A DNA stretch of 64,000 bases from Enterobacter huaxiensis (GCF_003594935.2 NZ_CP043342.1:4340001-4404000); one strand, 5' to 3'. Shown: positions 50,900 through 61,052, numbered from the stretch's first letter. Numbers and translations are program-made. The notes: a model not told the origin generated them from the sequence alone.

Positions 50900-51445
50900 T
50901 CAGAGCTTAATAAAGTTTTCCCGGTAGTAGGCAAGCTCCGCAACAGACTCACGAATATCGTCCATCGCCTGGTGTGTACCCTGCTTTTTGAAGCCGTCGA
51001 GAATTTCAGGCTTCCAGCGGCGCGCCAGCTCTTTCAGCGTGCTGACGTCCAGATAGCGATAGTGGAAGTAAGACTCCAGTTCGGGCATGTACTTAAACAG
51101 GAAGCGACGATCCTGCCCGATGCTGTTGCCGCAGATCGGCGATTTACCCGCAGGAACCCACTGCTTAAGAAACTCAAGAGTCGCCAGTTCAGCCTCGCGG
51201 TCGCCCTGGGTGCTGGCCTTTACGCGTTCAACCAGGCCGCTGCCGGTATGGGTGCGCACGTTCCAGTCATCCATCAGCGCAAGCTGGTCGTCAGACTGAT
51301 GCACCGCAATCGTTGGCCCTTCCGCCAGGATATTCAGGTTGGCATCGGTCACCAGCGTAGCAATCTCTATAATGCGATCGCGCTCGGGATCCAGCCCGGT
51401 CATTTCAAGATCGATCCAAATCAGGTTGTTTTCATCCGCGCTCAT
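50900..51445 (-). CDS. orn: Oligoribonuclease
   Basis: 3'-to-5' exoribonuclease that degrades di- to penta-ribonucleotides, including pGpG from cyclic-di-GMP turnover; essential in E. coli. The 181 residues follow the DEDDh pattern: IWIDLEMTGLD (Asp/Glu), CGNSIGQDRRF (Asp), and HQAMDDIRESV (His and Asp). The ATG at 51445 (MSADENN) gives the E. coli length; a GTG four codons upstream is less likely. Divergent from rsgA; the genes are separated by about 107 bases. Confidence 0.97.
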   Translation of the reverse strand: MSADENNLIWIDLEMTGLDPERDRIIEIATLVTDANLNILAEGPTIAVHQSDDQLALMDDWNVRTHTGSGLVERVKASTQGDREAELATLEFLKQWVPAGKSPICGNSIGQDRRFLFKYMPELESYFHYRYLDVSTLKELARRWKPEILDGFKKQGTHQAMDDIRESVAELAYYRENFIKL

Positions 51446-51552
51446 GTTATTTTCCACCCTTCTCGCATAACCGGCAGTAGCAGGTTAACTAGTATTAATT
51501 AGAGTGTATCATAGAGGTTTTGCCCATTATGGGCGACCAGGAGCCAGCGCGA

Positions 51553-52605
51553 TTGAGTAAAAATAAACTCTCCAAAGGGCAGCAGCGCCGCGTAAACGCC
51601 AACCACCAGCGCCGTCTTAAAACCACTGCGGAGAAGCCGGATTACGACGACAACCTGTTTGGCGAAACGACCGAAGGCGTCGTCATTAGCCGTTTTGGTA
51701 TGCATGCCGATGTCGAATCCGCCGACGGGGATATTCACCGTTGCAACATCCGCCGCACCATCCGTTCACTGGTAACCGGTGACCGCGTGGTCTGGCGTCC
51801 CGGTAAAGAAGCCGCTGAAGGGGTAACGGTAAAAGGCATCGTTGAAGCCGTGCATGAACGCACGTCGGTGCTCACCCGTCCTGACTTTTACGACGGCGTT
51901 AAGCCCATTGCGGCCAACATTAACCAGATCATCATCGTTTCGGCGATTTTGCCCGAGCTTTCGCTCAATATTATCGACCGTTATCTTGTCGCCTGCGAAA
52001 CGCTTCAGGTTGAACCGATCATCGTGTTGAACAAAATCGACCTGCTGGATGACGACGGCATGGCCTTCGTGAATGAGCAGATGGACATCTACCGCAAGAT
52101 TGGTTATCGCGTACTGATGGTCTCCAGCCACACCAAAGATGGCCTGAAGCCGTTAGAAGAAGCGCTGACCGACCGTATCAGCATCTTTGCGGGTCAGTCC
52201 GGCGTGGGTAAATCGAGCCTGCTAAACAACCTTCTTGGCCTCCAGCAGGAGATCCTGACCAACGATGTGTCCAACGTCTCGGGCCTGGGTCAGCACACCA
52301 CCACCGCCTCGCGTCTTTATCACTTCCCGCACGGCGGCGACGTGATTGACTCCCCGGGCGTGCGTGAGTTCGGCTTGTGGCACCTTGAGCCGGAACAAAT
52401 CTTCAACGGATTTGTCGAATTCCATGATTATTTAGGCGCCTGTAAATATCGCGACTGTAAACACGATAACGACCCGGGCTGCGCTATCCGCGAAGCGGTT
52501 GAGAACGGTGAAATAGCAGAGACCCGCTTCGAAAACTATCACCGCATTCTTGAGAGCATGGAAGACGTAAAAACGCGTAAAAACTTTTCTGATTCGGATA
52601 ACTGA
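51553..52605 (+). CDS. rsgA: Small ribosomal subunit biogenesis GTPase RsgA
   Basis: Circularly permuted GTPase that helps mature the 30S decoding centre and releases RbfA. G motifs appear in the permuted order: G4 LNKIDLLDD, then G1 GQSGVGKSS, then G3 DSPGV. The N-terminal OB-fold precedes them and a zinc finger CKYRDCKHDNDPGC follows. I choose the TTG at 51553 (350 residues), as in E. coli, with GGAG nine bases upstream; an ATG at 51520 would add eleven unlike residues. Begins the rsgA-psd-mscM group. Confidence 0.95.
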   Translation: MSKNKLSKGQQRRVNANHQRRLKTTAEKPDYDDNLFGETTEGVVISRFGMHADVESADGDIHRCNIRRTIRSLVTGDRVVWRPGKEAAEGVTVKGIVEAVHERTSVLTRPDFYDGVKPIAANINQIIIVSAILPELSLNIIDRYLVACETLQVEPIIVLNKIDLLDDDGMAFVNEQMDIYRKIGYRVLMVSSHTKDGLKPLEEALTDRISIFAGQSGVGKSSLLNNLLGLQQEILTNDVSNVSGLGQHTTTASRLYHFPHGGDVIDSPGVREFGLWHLEPEQIFNGFVEFHDYLGACKYRDCKHDNDPGCAIREAVENGEIAETRFENYHRILESMEDVKTRKNFSDSDN

Positions 52606-52702
52606 CAACTAAGCTAAGCATCGCTAAAATCGTCCCCTTTTTTCAGGTTCCGGCTGCGTTAAGCCGGATCAGGAACGACAAAACAATGGCCTGGAGGCTA
52701 CC

Positions 52703-53671
52703 TTGTTAAACTCATTTAAACTTTCGCTTCAATACATTCTGCCAAAACTGTGGCTCACTCGCCTGGCGGGCTGGGGCGCGAGCAAACGAGCGGGCTGGCT
52801 GACCAAACTGGTCATCGACCTGTTCGTGAAATACTACAAGGTCGACATGAAAGAGGCGCAGAAGCCGGATACCGCCAGCTACCGCACCTTCAACGAATTC
52901 TTCGTTCGCCCGCTGCGCGATGAAGTGCGCCCGTTAAATACCGATCCTAACGTCCTTGTCATGCCTGCTGACGGCGTGATCAGCCAGCTCGGTAAAATCG
53001 AAGACGACAAGATTCTGCAGGCGAAAGGCCATAACTACAGCCTGGAAGCGCTGCTGGCCGGTAACTACCTGATGGCCGACCTGTTCCGTAACGGCTCCTT
53101 CGCGACAACTTACCTGTCGCCGCGAGACTACCACCGCGTCCACATGCCGTGTAACGGCATCCTGCGCGAGATGATTTACGTACCGGGCGATCTGTTCTCG
53201 GTAAACCACCTGACCGCACAGAACGTCCCGAACCTGTTTGCCCGTAACGAGCGCGTCATCTGTCTGTTTGATACTGAATTTGGCCCAATGGCGCAGATTC
53301 TGGTGGGTGCTACCATTGTAGGCAGCATCGAAACCGTCTGGGCGGGCACCATCACCCCGCCGCGTGAAGGCGTGATCAAACGCTGGACATGGCCTGCCGG
53401 TGAAGCAGAAGGTTCGGTTGCCCTGTTGAAGGGTCAGGAGATGGGCCGCTTTAAGCTGGGCTCTACCGTGATCAACCTGTTTGCTCCGGGTAAAGTTAAC
53501 CTGGTCGAACAGCTGGAAAGCCTGTCGGTCACCAAGCTGGGCCAGCCGCTGGCGGTGTCTACCGAAGCCTTCGTGACGCCGGACGCAGCGCCTGCGCCGC
53601 TGCCGGAAGAAGAGATCAAAGCCGAACACGACGCCAGCCCGCTGGTTGACGACAAAAAAGACGAAGGCTAA
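52703..53671 (+). CDS. psd: Phosphatidylserine decarboxylase proenzyme
   Basis: Inner-membrane enzyme that converts phosphatidylserine to phosphatidylethanolamine. The 322-residue proenzyme cuts itself at the LGST motif (FKLGSTVINLF; Ser254 becomes the pyruvoyl group), giving beta and alpha chains. Conserved catalytic segments PADGVISQLG, YLSPRDYHRVHMPC are present. It starts with TTG at 52703 preceded by GGAGG, as in E. coli. It follows rsgA by 97 bases and precedes mscM closely, an arrangement known in E. coli. Confidence 0.96.
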   Translation: MLNSFKLSLQYILPKLWLTRLAGWGASKRAGWLTKLVIDLFVKYYKVDMKEAQKPDTASYRTFNEFFVRPLRDEVRPLNTDPNVLVMPADGVISQLGKIEDDKILQAKGHNYSLEALLAGNYLMADLFRNGSFATTYLSPRDYHRVHMPCNGILREMIYVPGDLFSVNHLTAQNVPNLFARNERVICLFDTEFGPMAQILVGATIVGSIETVWAGTITPPREGVIKRWTWPAGEAEGSVALLKGQEMGRFKLGSTVINLFAPGKVNLVEQLESLSVTKLGQPLAVSTEAFVTPDAAPAPLPEEEIKAEHDASPLVDDKKDEG

Positions 53672-53690
53672 CAACAGAAGGATCGCTGAC

Positions 53691-56600
53691 GTGCGCCCGA
53701 TTATCGTTTTACTGATGGCCTGGTGCCTCAGCATGGGGGCGTACGCAGCGACAGCTCCCGACGCCAAACAGATAACCCAGGAACTGGAGCAGGCTAAAGC
53801 GGCAAAACCCGCCCAGCCAGAGACCGTCGAGTCGCTCCAGTCTGCCCTGAACGCGCTTGAGGAGCGAAAAGGTTCCCTTGAGCGCGCTCAGCAATATCAG
53901 CAGGTTATCGACAACTTCCCGAAACTCTCCCAAACGCTGCGCTCACAGCTGAATAACCTGCGTGATGAACCGCGCGAGGTTCCCGTGGGCTTAACGTCGG
54001 ATGCGCTAAACCAGGAGATACTCCAGGTCAGCAGCCAGCTTCTGGAGAAGAGCCGCCTGGCGCAGCAGGAGCAGGAACGCGCGCGTGAAATCGCCGACTC
54101 GCTCAGCCAGCTTCCGCAACAGCAAACCGATGCCCGCCGCCAGCTAAATGAGGTGGAGCGACGCGTCGGCACACAGACAGGAAATACCCCGCAAAGCCAG
54201 GCGCAGAATCTTGGGCTGCAGGCCGAATCCGCCAGACTCAAAGCGCTGGTTGACGAGCTGGAGCTGGCGCAGCTTTCTGCCAACAACCGCCAGGAGCTGT
54301 CGCGCATGCGCGCCGAGCTGGCGCAGAAGCAGAGCGAACAGCTTGATGCCTACCTTCAGGCCCTGCGTAATCAGCTCAACAGCCAGCGCCAGCGCGAAGC
54401 CGAACGTGCGCTGGAGAGCACTGAGCTTCTTGCAGAAAACAGCGAAAACCTGCCTGCAGGAATTAACGAACAATTCCGGGTTAACCGCGAGCTGTCTGCC
54501 GCCCTGAACCAGCAGGCGCAGCGGATGGATCTGGTTGCATCGCAGCAGCGTCAGGCGACCAACCAAACGCTGCAGGTTCGCCAGGCGTTAAACACGCTGC
54601 GCGAGCAGTCCCAGTGGCTGGGGTCTTCAAACCTGCTGGGCGAAGCGTTACGCGCCCAGGTTGCCCGCCTCCCCGAGATGCCGAAGCCGCAGCAGCTTGA
54701 TACCGAAATGGCTCAGCTGCGCGTTCAGCGCCTGCATTTTGAAGATCTTCTCAACAAACAGCCGCAAATCCGCCAGATCCGTCAGGCTGACGGTAAACCG
54801 CTGACCGCCGAGCAGACCCGTATTTTGGAAGCCCAGATGCGCACCCAGCGCGAGCTGCTCACTTCCCTGCTGCAGGGTGGCGATACGCTGATCCTTGAGC
54901 TCACCAAGCTGAAGGTATCGAATAGCCAGCTTGAAGACGCGCTCAAAGAGGTTAACGAGGCGACGCACCGTTACCTCTTCTGGACGTCGGACGTGCGTCC
55001 AATGACCTTCTCGTGGCCGATAGAGATTGTGCAGGATCTGCGTCGCCTGATTTCGCTGGATACCTTCAGCCAGCTGGGTCAGGCCAGCATGATGATGGTG
55101 ACCAGCAAGGAGACCATCTTCCCGCTGCTGGGCGCGCTGATTCTGGTGGGGTTCAGCATCTACTCCCGCAGGCACTTTACGCGCTTCCTTGAACGCTCCA
55201 GCGCGCGCGTAGGCAAAGTGACTCAGGATCACTTCTGGCTGACGCTACGCACCGTGTTCTGGTCAATTCTCGTCGCCTCGCCGCTGCCGGTGCTGTGGAT
55301 GACGCTGGGCTACGGCCTGAGAGAGGCCTGGCCCTATCCGCTGGCGGTGGCGATTGGCGATGGCGTCACCGCAACAGTACCGCTGCTGTGGGTCGTGATG
55401 ATTTGCGCCACCTTCGCGAGACCAAATGGCCTGTTTGTCGCCCACTTTGGCTGGCCGCGCAGCCGCGTCGCGCGGGGCATGCGTTACTACTTGATGAGCA
55501 TCGGCCTGATTGTGCCGCTGATTATGGCGCTGATCATGTTTGATAATCTCAACGATCGGGAGTTTTCCGGTTCGCTGGGCCGCCTCTGCTTTATGCTGAT
55601 CTGCGGCGCGCTGGCGATGGTGAAGCTGAGCCTGAAGCGCGCGGGTATTCCGCTGTATCTCGATAAAACGGGCAGCGGCGAGAACATGTTCAACCGCCTG
55701 CTGTGGAACCTGATGCTCTCCGCGCCGCTGGTCGCCATCCTTGCTGCAGCCGTGGGTTATCTTGCGACGGCGCAGGCGCTGCTGGCGCGTCTGGAAACCT
55801 CGGTTGCCATCTGGTTCCTGCTGCTGGTGGTTTACCACATCATTCGCCGGTGGATGCTGATCCAGCGTCGCCGCCTGGCCTTTGACCGCGCCAAGCACCG
55901 TCGTGCAGAAATTCTCGCCCAGCGCGCGCGCGGCGAAGAGGAGCCTAACCACGTCAACAGCACCGAGGGGGCGACAGATGCCGATGAAGTCGAGCTGGAT
56001 CTGGATGCCATCAGTACCCAGTCCCTGCGGCTGGTGCGTTCTATTCTGATGCTGGTTGCCCTGCTGTCGGTAATCTTCCTGTGGTCAGAAATCCACTCCG
56101 CGTTTGGCTTCCTCGAGAACATTTCGCTATGGGACGTGACGTCCACGGTACAGGGCGTCGAGAGCCTGGAGCCGATAACCCTGGGCGCCGTGCTGATTGC
56201 GATTCTGGTCCTCATCATCACCACGCAGCTGGTACGGAATTTCCCTGCCCTGCTGGAGCTGGCGCTGCTGCAGCACCTGGATTTAACCCCGGGGACTGGA
56301 TACGCCATTACCACGATCACCAAGTATTTGATCATGCTGTTTGGTGGGCTGGTGGGCTTCTCAATGATTGGTATCGAGTGGTCAAAACTGCAGTGGCTGG
56401 TCGCCGCCCTGACCGTGGGCCTGGGCTTTGGTTTGCAGGAGATCTTCGCTAACTTCGTGTCCGGCCTGATCATCCTGTTTGAAAAGCCGATCCGTATTGG
56501 TGATACGGTGACCATCCGCGATCTGACCGGGAGCGTTACGAAGATCAACACCCGCGCCACGACCATCAGCGACTGGGACCGTAAGGAGATCATCGTCCCG

Positions 56601-57014
56601 AACAAGGCCTTCATCACCGAGCAGTTTATCAACTGGTCACTGTCAGACTCCGTCACGCGCGTGGTGCTGACCGTGCCGGCGCCATCGGATGCCAACAGCG
56701 AAGAGGTGACGCAGATCCTGTATACCGCAGCTGAGCGCTGCTCGCTGGTGATCGACAACCCGGCACCGGAAGTCTTCCTGGTCGACCTGCAGCAGGGGAT
56801 CCAGATTTTCGAGCTGCGTATTTATGCTGCTGAGATGGGGCACCGTATGCCGCTGCGCCATGAGATCCACCAGCTGATTCTGGCTGGCTTCCGCGAGCAC
56901 GGTATCGATATGCCGTTCCCACCGTTCCAGATGCGTCTGGAAAGCCTGGGCGGGAATAAAACGTCCAGAACGCTGTCGTCAGCGGGGCGCAAGCGTCCGG
57001 CGGGAAGTTTATAA
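53691..57014 (+). CDS. mscM: Miniconductance mechanosensitive channel MscM
   Basis: Large MscS-family channel that opens at moderate membrane tension to protect against osmotic downshock. I choose the GTG at 53691 (VRPIIVLLMAW, signal peptide ending GAYAA), giving 1107 residues as in E. coli; earlier codons would overlap psd. A periplasmic coiled-coil domain (about 20-480), rich in Gln/Leu/Glu, precedes about eleven membrane segments. The pore helix and MscS beta domain are near the end (GLGFGLQEIFANFVSGLIILFEKPIRIGD, DRKEIIVPNKAFI). Only 19 bases separate it from psd. Confidence 0.95.
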   Translation: MRPIIVLLMAWCLSMGAYAATAPDAKQITQELEQAKAAKPAQPETVESLQSALNALEERKGSLERAQQYQQVIDNFPKLSQTLRSQLNNLRDEPREVPVGLTSDALNQEILQVSSQLLEKSRLAQQEQERAREIADSLSQLPQQQTDARRQLNEVERRVGTQTGNTPQSQAQNLGLQAESARLKALVDELELAQLSANNRQELSRMRAELAQKQSEQLDAYLQALRNQLNSQRQREAERALESTELLAENSENLPAGINEQFRVNRELSAALNQQAQRMDLVASQQRQATNQTLQVRQALNTLREQSQWLGSSNLLGEALRAQVARLPEMPKPQQLDTEMAQLRVQRLHFEDLLNKQPQIRQIRQADGKPLTAEQTRILEAQMRTQRELLTSLLQGGDTLILELTKLKVSNSQLEDALKEVNEATHRYLFWTSDVRPMTFSWPIEIVQDLRRLISLDTFSQLGQASMMMVTSKETIFPLLGALILVGFSIYSRRHFTRFLERSSARVGKVTQDHFWLTLRTVFWSILVASPLPVLWMTLGYGLREAWPYPLAVAIGDGVTATVPLLWVVMICATFARPNGLFVAHFGWPRSRVARGMRYYLMSIGLIVPLIMALIMFDNLNDREFSGSLGRLCFMLICGALAMVKLSLKRAGIPLYLDKTGSGENMFNRLLWNLMLSAPLVAILAAAVGYLATAQALLARLETSVAIWFLLLVVYHIIRRWMLIQRRRLAFDRAKHRRAEILAQRARGEEEPNHVNSTEGATDADEVELDLDAISTQSLRLVRSILMLVALLSVIFLWSEIHSAFGFLENISLWDVTSTVQGVESLEPITLGAVLIAILVLIITTQLVRNFPALLELALLQHLDLTPGTGYAITTITKYLIMLFGGLVGFSMIGIEWSKLQWLVAALTVGLGFGLQEIFANFVSGLIILFEKPIRIGDTVTIRDLTGSVTKINTRATTISDWDRKEIIVPNKAFITEQFINWSLSDSVTRVVLTVPAPSDANSEEVTQILYTAAERCSLVIDNPAPEVFLVDLQQGIQIFELRIYAAEMGHRMPLRHEIHQLILAGFREHGIDMPFPPFQMRLESLGGNKTSRTLSSAGRKRPAGSL

Positions 57015-57020
57015 CCCTTT

Positions 57021-57042
57021 CCCCCTCCCGTTCGGGAGGGGG
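57021..57042 (+). terminator. Hairpin after mscM
   Basis: CCCCCTCCCG (57021-57030) pairs with CGGGAGGGGG (57033-57042), a 10-base perfect stem closing on a UUCG-like loop, seven bases after the mscM stop. No long T run follows, so protection of the mRNA end is as likely as termination. The stretch 57043-57203 shows no gene. Confidence 0.7.
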
Positions 57043-57203
57043 ATAAAGAAGAACAGAGCAGAAACATGAGCCCGGTGAGGGTCATCTTTTTGAGTGACTG
57101 GGACATTGAGCCATTCGAAAAGGAATTCACTGCGCGGAGGGTAGTAGATGACCAGAAAGACACTGTGGCTATATGGGGAAAATTAAGAAAAAGATCCGAG
57201 TAG

Positions 57204-57230
57204 GCCGGGTAAGCGACAGCGCCACCCGGC
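57204..57230. repeat. REP palindrome between mscM and epmA
   Basis: GCCGGGTAAGCGACAGC...CCACCCGGC followed by GATTTTTT on the plus strand. It sits seven bases from the epmA stop on the other strand and may also end plus-strand transcription. Confidence 0.75.
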
Positions 57231-57236
57231 GATTTT

Positions 57237-58214
57237 TTAAGCGCGATCGACCGTAAATGCAATCACATCGCCCAGCTGCTCAGCGCCCAGCGCCAGCATC
57301 ACCAGACGATCCACCCCCAGCGCAACGCCGGAGCAGTCCGGCAGACCGGCTTTTAGTGCTTCAAGCAGGTTGGTATCAATCGGCTGCTGTGGCAGGCCGC
57401 GCGCATTACGCTTGCGGTTATCCTGCTCAAACCGCTGCTGCTGTTCGCGCGCGTCCGTCAGCTCGTGGAAACCGTTCGCCAGCTCGATGCCTTTGTAATA
57501 AACCTCAAAACGCTCCGCCACGCGGTGATCTTCCGTGCTGATCTGCGCCAGCGAGGCCTGGCTTGCCGGGAAGTGATAGACGAACGTTGGGCGATCTTTG
57601 CCAATCTGCGGCTCTACGCCAAAGGTGAACAGCAGCTGCAGCAGCGTATCGCGATCCTCTTCGGTATCCGCCACGTTGCTCAGATCCAGTTTTGCCGCCG
57701 CGTCGCGCAGCTGCGTTTTGTCCGCCGACAGCGGGTCAATCTCCAGATGGCGCTGAAACGCCTGCTGATAGGAGAGCGTTTCCGCTTCTGCACACTCCAG
57801 CACCTGCTGCAGCAGATCGTCTACCTCGTTCATCAGGCGGTACATATCGTAGTGCGGACGGTACCACTCCAGCATGGTGAATTCCGGGTTGTGGTGACGA
57901 CCCATCTCTTCATTGCGGAAGCTGCGGCACAGCTGATACACCGGGCCACACCCTGCCGCCAGCAGGCGCTTCATGTGGTATTCCGGGCTGGTCATCATAT
58001 ACAGATTCATACCCTGAGAATGACCGGGGCCAACAAAACGGGTTTCAAACGGGACCAGATGAATATCCGTTACCGTTGCCTGACTCATGCACGGCGTTTC
58101 CACCTCCAGGACTCCGCGATCGGCAAAGAAGCGGCGAATTTCCGCCATCAGTGCTGCGCGTTTTAGCAGGTTTGGGATGGATGCGCTCGGCTGCCAGGTG
58201 GCCGTTTCGCTCAT
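57237..58214 (-). CDS. epmA: Elongation factor P (R)-beta-lysyltransferase EpmA
   Basis: Class II lysyl-tRNA synthetase-like enzyme (also PoxA/GenX) that attaches beta-lysine to Lys34 of EF-P, which relieves ribosome stalling at proline runs. The 325 residues contain only the catalytic domain: motif 2 FRNEEMGRHHNPEFTMLEWY, and motif 3 GVALGVDRLVMLALG; there is no N-terminal anticodon-binding domain. The ATG at 58214 (MSETATWQ) gives the E. coli length; upstream codons are not conserved in character. Divergent from frdA. Its substrate-making partner EpmB is not in the window. Confidence 0.97.
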   Translation of the reverse strand: MSETATWQPSASIPNLLKRAALMAEIRRFFADRGVLEVETPCMSQATVTDIHLVPFETRFVGPGHSQGMNLYMMTSPEYHMKRLLAAGCGPVYQLCRSFRNEEMGRHHNPEFTMLEWYRPHYDMYRLMNEVDDLLQQVLECAEAETLSYQQAFQRHLEIDPLSADKTQLRDAAAKLDLSNVADTEEDRDTLLQLLFTFGVEPQIGKDRPTFVYHFPASQASLAQISTEDHRVAERFEVYYKGIELANGFHELTDAREQQQRFEQDNRKRNARGLPQQPIDTNLLEALKAGLPDCSGVALGVDRLVMLALGAEQLGDVIAFTVDRA

Positions 58215-58524
58215 GAGTTTTTCTCCGATTTCAGACAAGGGCACGAAGTCTACTCGTAAGCCGGAGCTGAGACAAATTTTGCGCAGTAAAAGCCCCTTTT
58301 TCATTATGAAGAAAAATACCGTGACGGGATTCATCAATCACGATGATAAATCACCGCACAGAACAGCAAAAAAATCGAACACGTCAAATTTCCCTCATAT
58401 ACACGCGGTTATACTGTGCTACCCATAAAGGAGCAGTGGAAACGCTTTCGTAATCGTCCGTTCAGGCAGGTGAGCTACCTTTCGTTTAACGCGTTGCGAA
58501 ATAACAAAAATCTGGAGGAATGTC
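58215..58524. promoter_or_regulatory. epmA/frdA divergent control region with FNR-type site
   Basis: 310 bases without a gene. ATCGAACACGTCAA (58374-58387) has the pattern I recall for the FNR site of E. coli frdA. A -10 TATACT lies at 58410-58415, predicting a start near 58422 and putting the site centre at -41.5, the class II FNR position. This supports anaerobic induction of frdABCD. The epmA side has no clear elements. Confidence 0.6.
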
Positions 58525-60315
58525 GTGCAAACTTTTCAAGCCGATCTTGCCGTTATAGGCGCTGGCGGAGCTGGATTACGTGCTGCGATTGCTGCAGCAC
58601 AGGCTAATCCGACCGCTAAAATCGCTCTGATTTCAAAAGTCTATCCGATGCGTAGCCACACGGTTGCCGCAGAAGGAGGATCCGCCGCCGTCGCGCAGGA
58701 TCATGACAGCTTCGAATACCATTTCCACGACACGGTTGCAGGGGGCGACTGGCTTTGCGAACAGGATGTCGTTGACTACTTCGTACACCATTGCCCAACG
58801 GAAATGACCCAGCTGGAACAGTGGGGCTGCCCGTGGAGCCGCCGTCCTGACGGCAGCGTCAACGTTCGCCGTTTCGGCGGGATGAAGATAGAACGTACCT
58901 GGTTCGCCGCCGACAAAACCGGCTTCCACATGCTGCACACCCTGTTCCAGACCTCCCTCCAGTTCCCCCAAATTCAACGCTTTGATGAACATTTCGTCCT
59001 CGACATCCTGGTCGATGACGGCGAGGCGCGCGGCCTGGTCGCGATGAATATGATGGAAGGCACGCTTGTTCAGATCCGCGCGAAGGCCGTGGTCATGGCG
59101 ACGGGCGGCGCGGGGCGTGTTTATCGCTACAACACCAACGGCGGCATCGTCACCGGCGACGGCATGGGCATGGCGCTCAGCCACGGCGTGCCGCTGCGCG
59201 ATATGGAATTCGTGCAGTATCACCCAACCGGCCTGCCGGGCTCGGGCATTTTGATGACGGAAGGCTGCCGCGGTGAAGGCGGTATTCTGGTCAACAAAAA
59301 CGGCTACCGCTATCTGCAGGATTACGGCATGGGCCCGGAAACCCCGCTCGGCGAGCCGAAGAACAAATACATGGAACTCGGCCCGCGCGACAAAGTCTCT
59401 CAGGCCTTCTGGCACGAGTGGCGCAAAGGCAACACCATCTCCACGCCGCGCGGCGATGTGGTCTATCTCGACCTGCGTCACCTCGGCGAGAAAAAACTGC
59501 TGGAACGTCTGCCGTTCATCTGCGAGCTGGCGAAAGCCTACGTGGGCGTCGATCCGGTGAAAGAGCCGATTCCGGTGCGCCCAACCGCGCACTACACCAT
59601 GGGCGGCATTGAAACCGACCAGCAGTGCGAGACCCGCATCAAAGGGCTGTTTGCCGTGGGCGAGTGTTCCTCCGTGGGCCTACACGGTGCCAACCGTCTG
59701 GGGTCGAACTCGCTGGCAGAGCTGGTCGTCTTTGGCCGCATGGCGGGCGAGCGCGCGATGGAGCGTGCCGCAACCGCGGGCGAAGCAAACGGCGCCGCGC
59801 TGGATGCGCAGGTCGCTGACGTCGAAAAACGACTGAAAGACCTGGTGAATCAGCAAGGCAACGAAAACTGGTCGAAGATCCGCGACGAGATGGGCCTGTC
59901 GATGGAAGAGGGCTGCGGTATTTACCGTACGCCGGAGCTGATGCAGAAAACCGTCGACAAGCTGGCAGAGCTGCAGGAGCGCTTCAAGCGCGTACGTATC
60001 ACCGATACCTCCAGCGTATTCAACACCGACCTGCTGTACACCATCGAGCTGGGCCACGGCCTGAACGTGGCGGAATGCATGGCGCACTCTGCCCTGGCGC
60101 GTAAAGAGTCACGCGGCGCCCACCAGCGCCTGGACGAAGGCTGTACCGAACGTGATGACGTCAATTTCCTGAAACACACCCTCGCCTGGCGCGATGCGGA
60201 TGGCACAACCCGTCTGGACTACAGCGACGTGAAGATCACCACGCTGCCACCGGCGAAACGCGTGTACGGTGCAGAAGCAGAAGACGCCGAGAAGAAGGAG
60301 AAGGCGAATGGCTGA
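58525..60315 (+). CDS. frdA: Fumarate reductase flavoprotein subunit FrdA
   Basis: Catalytic subunit reducing fumarate to succinate with electrons from menaquinol in anaerobic respiration. The 596 residues hold the FAD dinucleotide motif VIGAGGAGLRAAIAAA near the N-terminus, the covalent FAD histidine in MRSHTVAAEGGSAA (His45 counting Met1), and substrate-site residues in HPTGLPGSGILMTEGCRGEGG and HGANRLGSNSL. It starts with GTG at 58525 after GGAGG, as in E. coli, and overlaps frdB by eight bases. Confidence 0.98.
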   Translation: MQTFQADLAVIGAGGAGLRAAIAAAQANPTAKIALISKVYPMRSHTVAAEGGSAAVAQDHDSFEYHFHDTVAGGDWLCEQDVVDYFVHHCPTEMTQLEQWGCPWSRRPDGSVNVRRFGGMKIERTWFAADKTGFHMLHTLFQTSLQFPQIQRFDEHFVLDILVDDGEARGLVAMNMMEGTLVQIRAKAVVMATGGAGRVYRYNTNGGIVTGDGMGMALSHGVPLRDMEFVQYHPTGLPGSGILMTEGCRGEGGILVNKNGYRYLQDYGMGPETPLGEPKNKYMELGPRDKVSQAFWHEWRKGNTISTPRGDVVYLDLRHLGEKKLLERLPFICELAKAYVGVDPVKEPIPVRPTAHYTMGGIETDQQCETRIKGLFAVGECSSVGLHGANRLGSNSLAELVVFGRMAGERAMERAATAGEANGAALDAQVADVEKRLKDLVNQQGNENWSKIRDEMGLSMEEGCGIYRTPELMQKTVDKLAELQERFKRVRITDTSSVFNTDLLYTIELGHGLNVAECMAHSALARKESRGAHQRLDEGCTERDDVNFLKHTLAWRDADGTTRLDYSDVKITTLPPAKRVYGAEAEDAEKKEKANG

Positions 60316-61042
60316 GATGCAAAAACTGAAAGTTGAAGTGGTGCGCTACAACCCGGAAGTGGACGCCGCACCGCACAGCGCTTTCTATGAAGTGCCTTAT
60401 GACGAGCAAACCTCCCTGCTGGATGCGCTCGGCTATATCAAAGACAACCTGGCGCCGGATCTGAGCTACCGCTGGTCCTGCCGCATGGCGATCTGCGGCT
60501 CCTGCGGCATGATGGTCAACAAGGTGCCGAAGCTGGCCTGTAAAACCTTCCTGCGCGAATACACTAAAGGCATCAAGGTTGAAGCGCTGGGGAACTTCCC
60601 GATTGAGCGCGATCTGGTGGTCGATATGACCCACTTTATCGAAAGCCTTGAGGCCATCAAGCCGTACATCATCGGCAACCCGCGCACGCCGGATCAGGGG
60701 CCAAATACCCAGACGCCGGCGCAGATGGCGAAATACCATCAGTTTTCTGGCTGCATCAACTGCGGTCTGTGCTACGCCGCCTGTCCGCAGTTTGGCCTGA
60801 ACAAGGAGTTCATCGGCCCGGCCGCCATTACCCTGGCGCACCGCTATAACGAAGACAGCCGGGACCACGGTAAAAAAGAACGTATGGCGCAGCTTAACAG
60901 CCAGAACGGCGTCTGGAGCTGCACATTCGTGGGCTACTGCTCCGAAGTGTGTCCGAAGCACGTCGACCCGGCCGCCGCTATTCAGCAGGGGAAAGTGGAA
61001 AGCTCGAAAGACTTTCTTATCGCTACCCTGAAACCACGCTAA
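60308..61042 (+). CDS. frdB: Fumarate reductase iron-sulfur subunit FrdB
   Basis: Electron-transfer subunit with three Fe-S centres that links quinol oxidation at FrdCD to FrdA. The 244 residues contain the [2Fe-2S] cysteines in SCRMAICGSCGMM and KLAC, then CINCGLCYAACP and CSEVCPKHVDP for the [4Fe-4S] and [3Fe-4S] clusters. The ATG at 60308 (MAEMQKLKVE) lies within the end of frdA and has GAGAAGGAGAAGG upstream. E. coli length. Confidence 0.98.
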   Translation: MAEMQKLKVEVVRYNPEVDAAPHSAFYEVPYDEQTSLLDALGYIKDNLAPDLSYRWSCRMAICGSCGMMVNKVPKLACKTFLREYTKGIKVEALGNFPIERDLVVDMTHFIESLEAIKPYIIGNPRTPDQGPNTQTPAQMAKYHQFSGCINCGLCYAACPQFGLNKEFIGPAAITLAHRYNEDSRDHGKKERMAQLNSQNGVWSCTFVGYCSEVCPKHVDPAAAIQQGKVESSKDFLIATLKPR

Positions 61043-61052
61043 GGAGTGCATG

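Noticed and set aside
57043..57203. Possible small gene between mscM and epmA
   Set aside because: Only short frames without a ribosome site or recognisable content are present.
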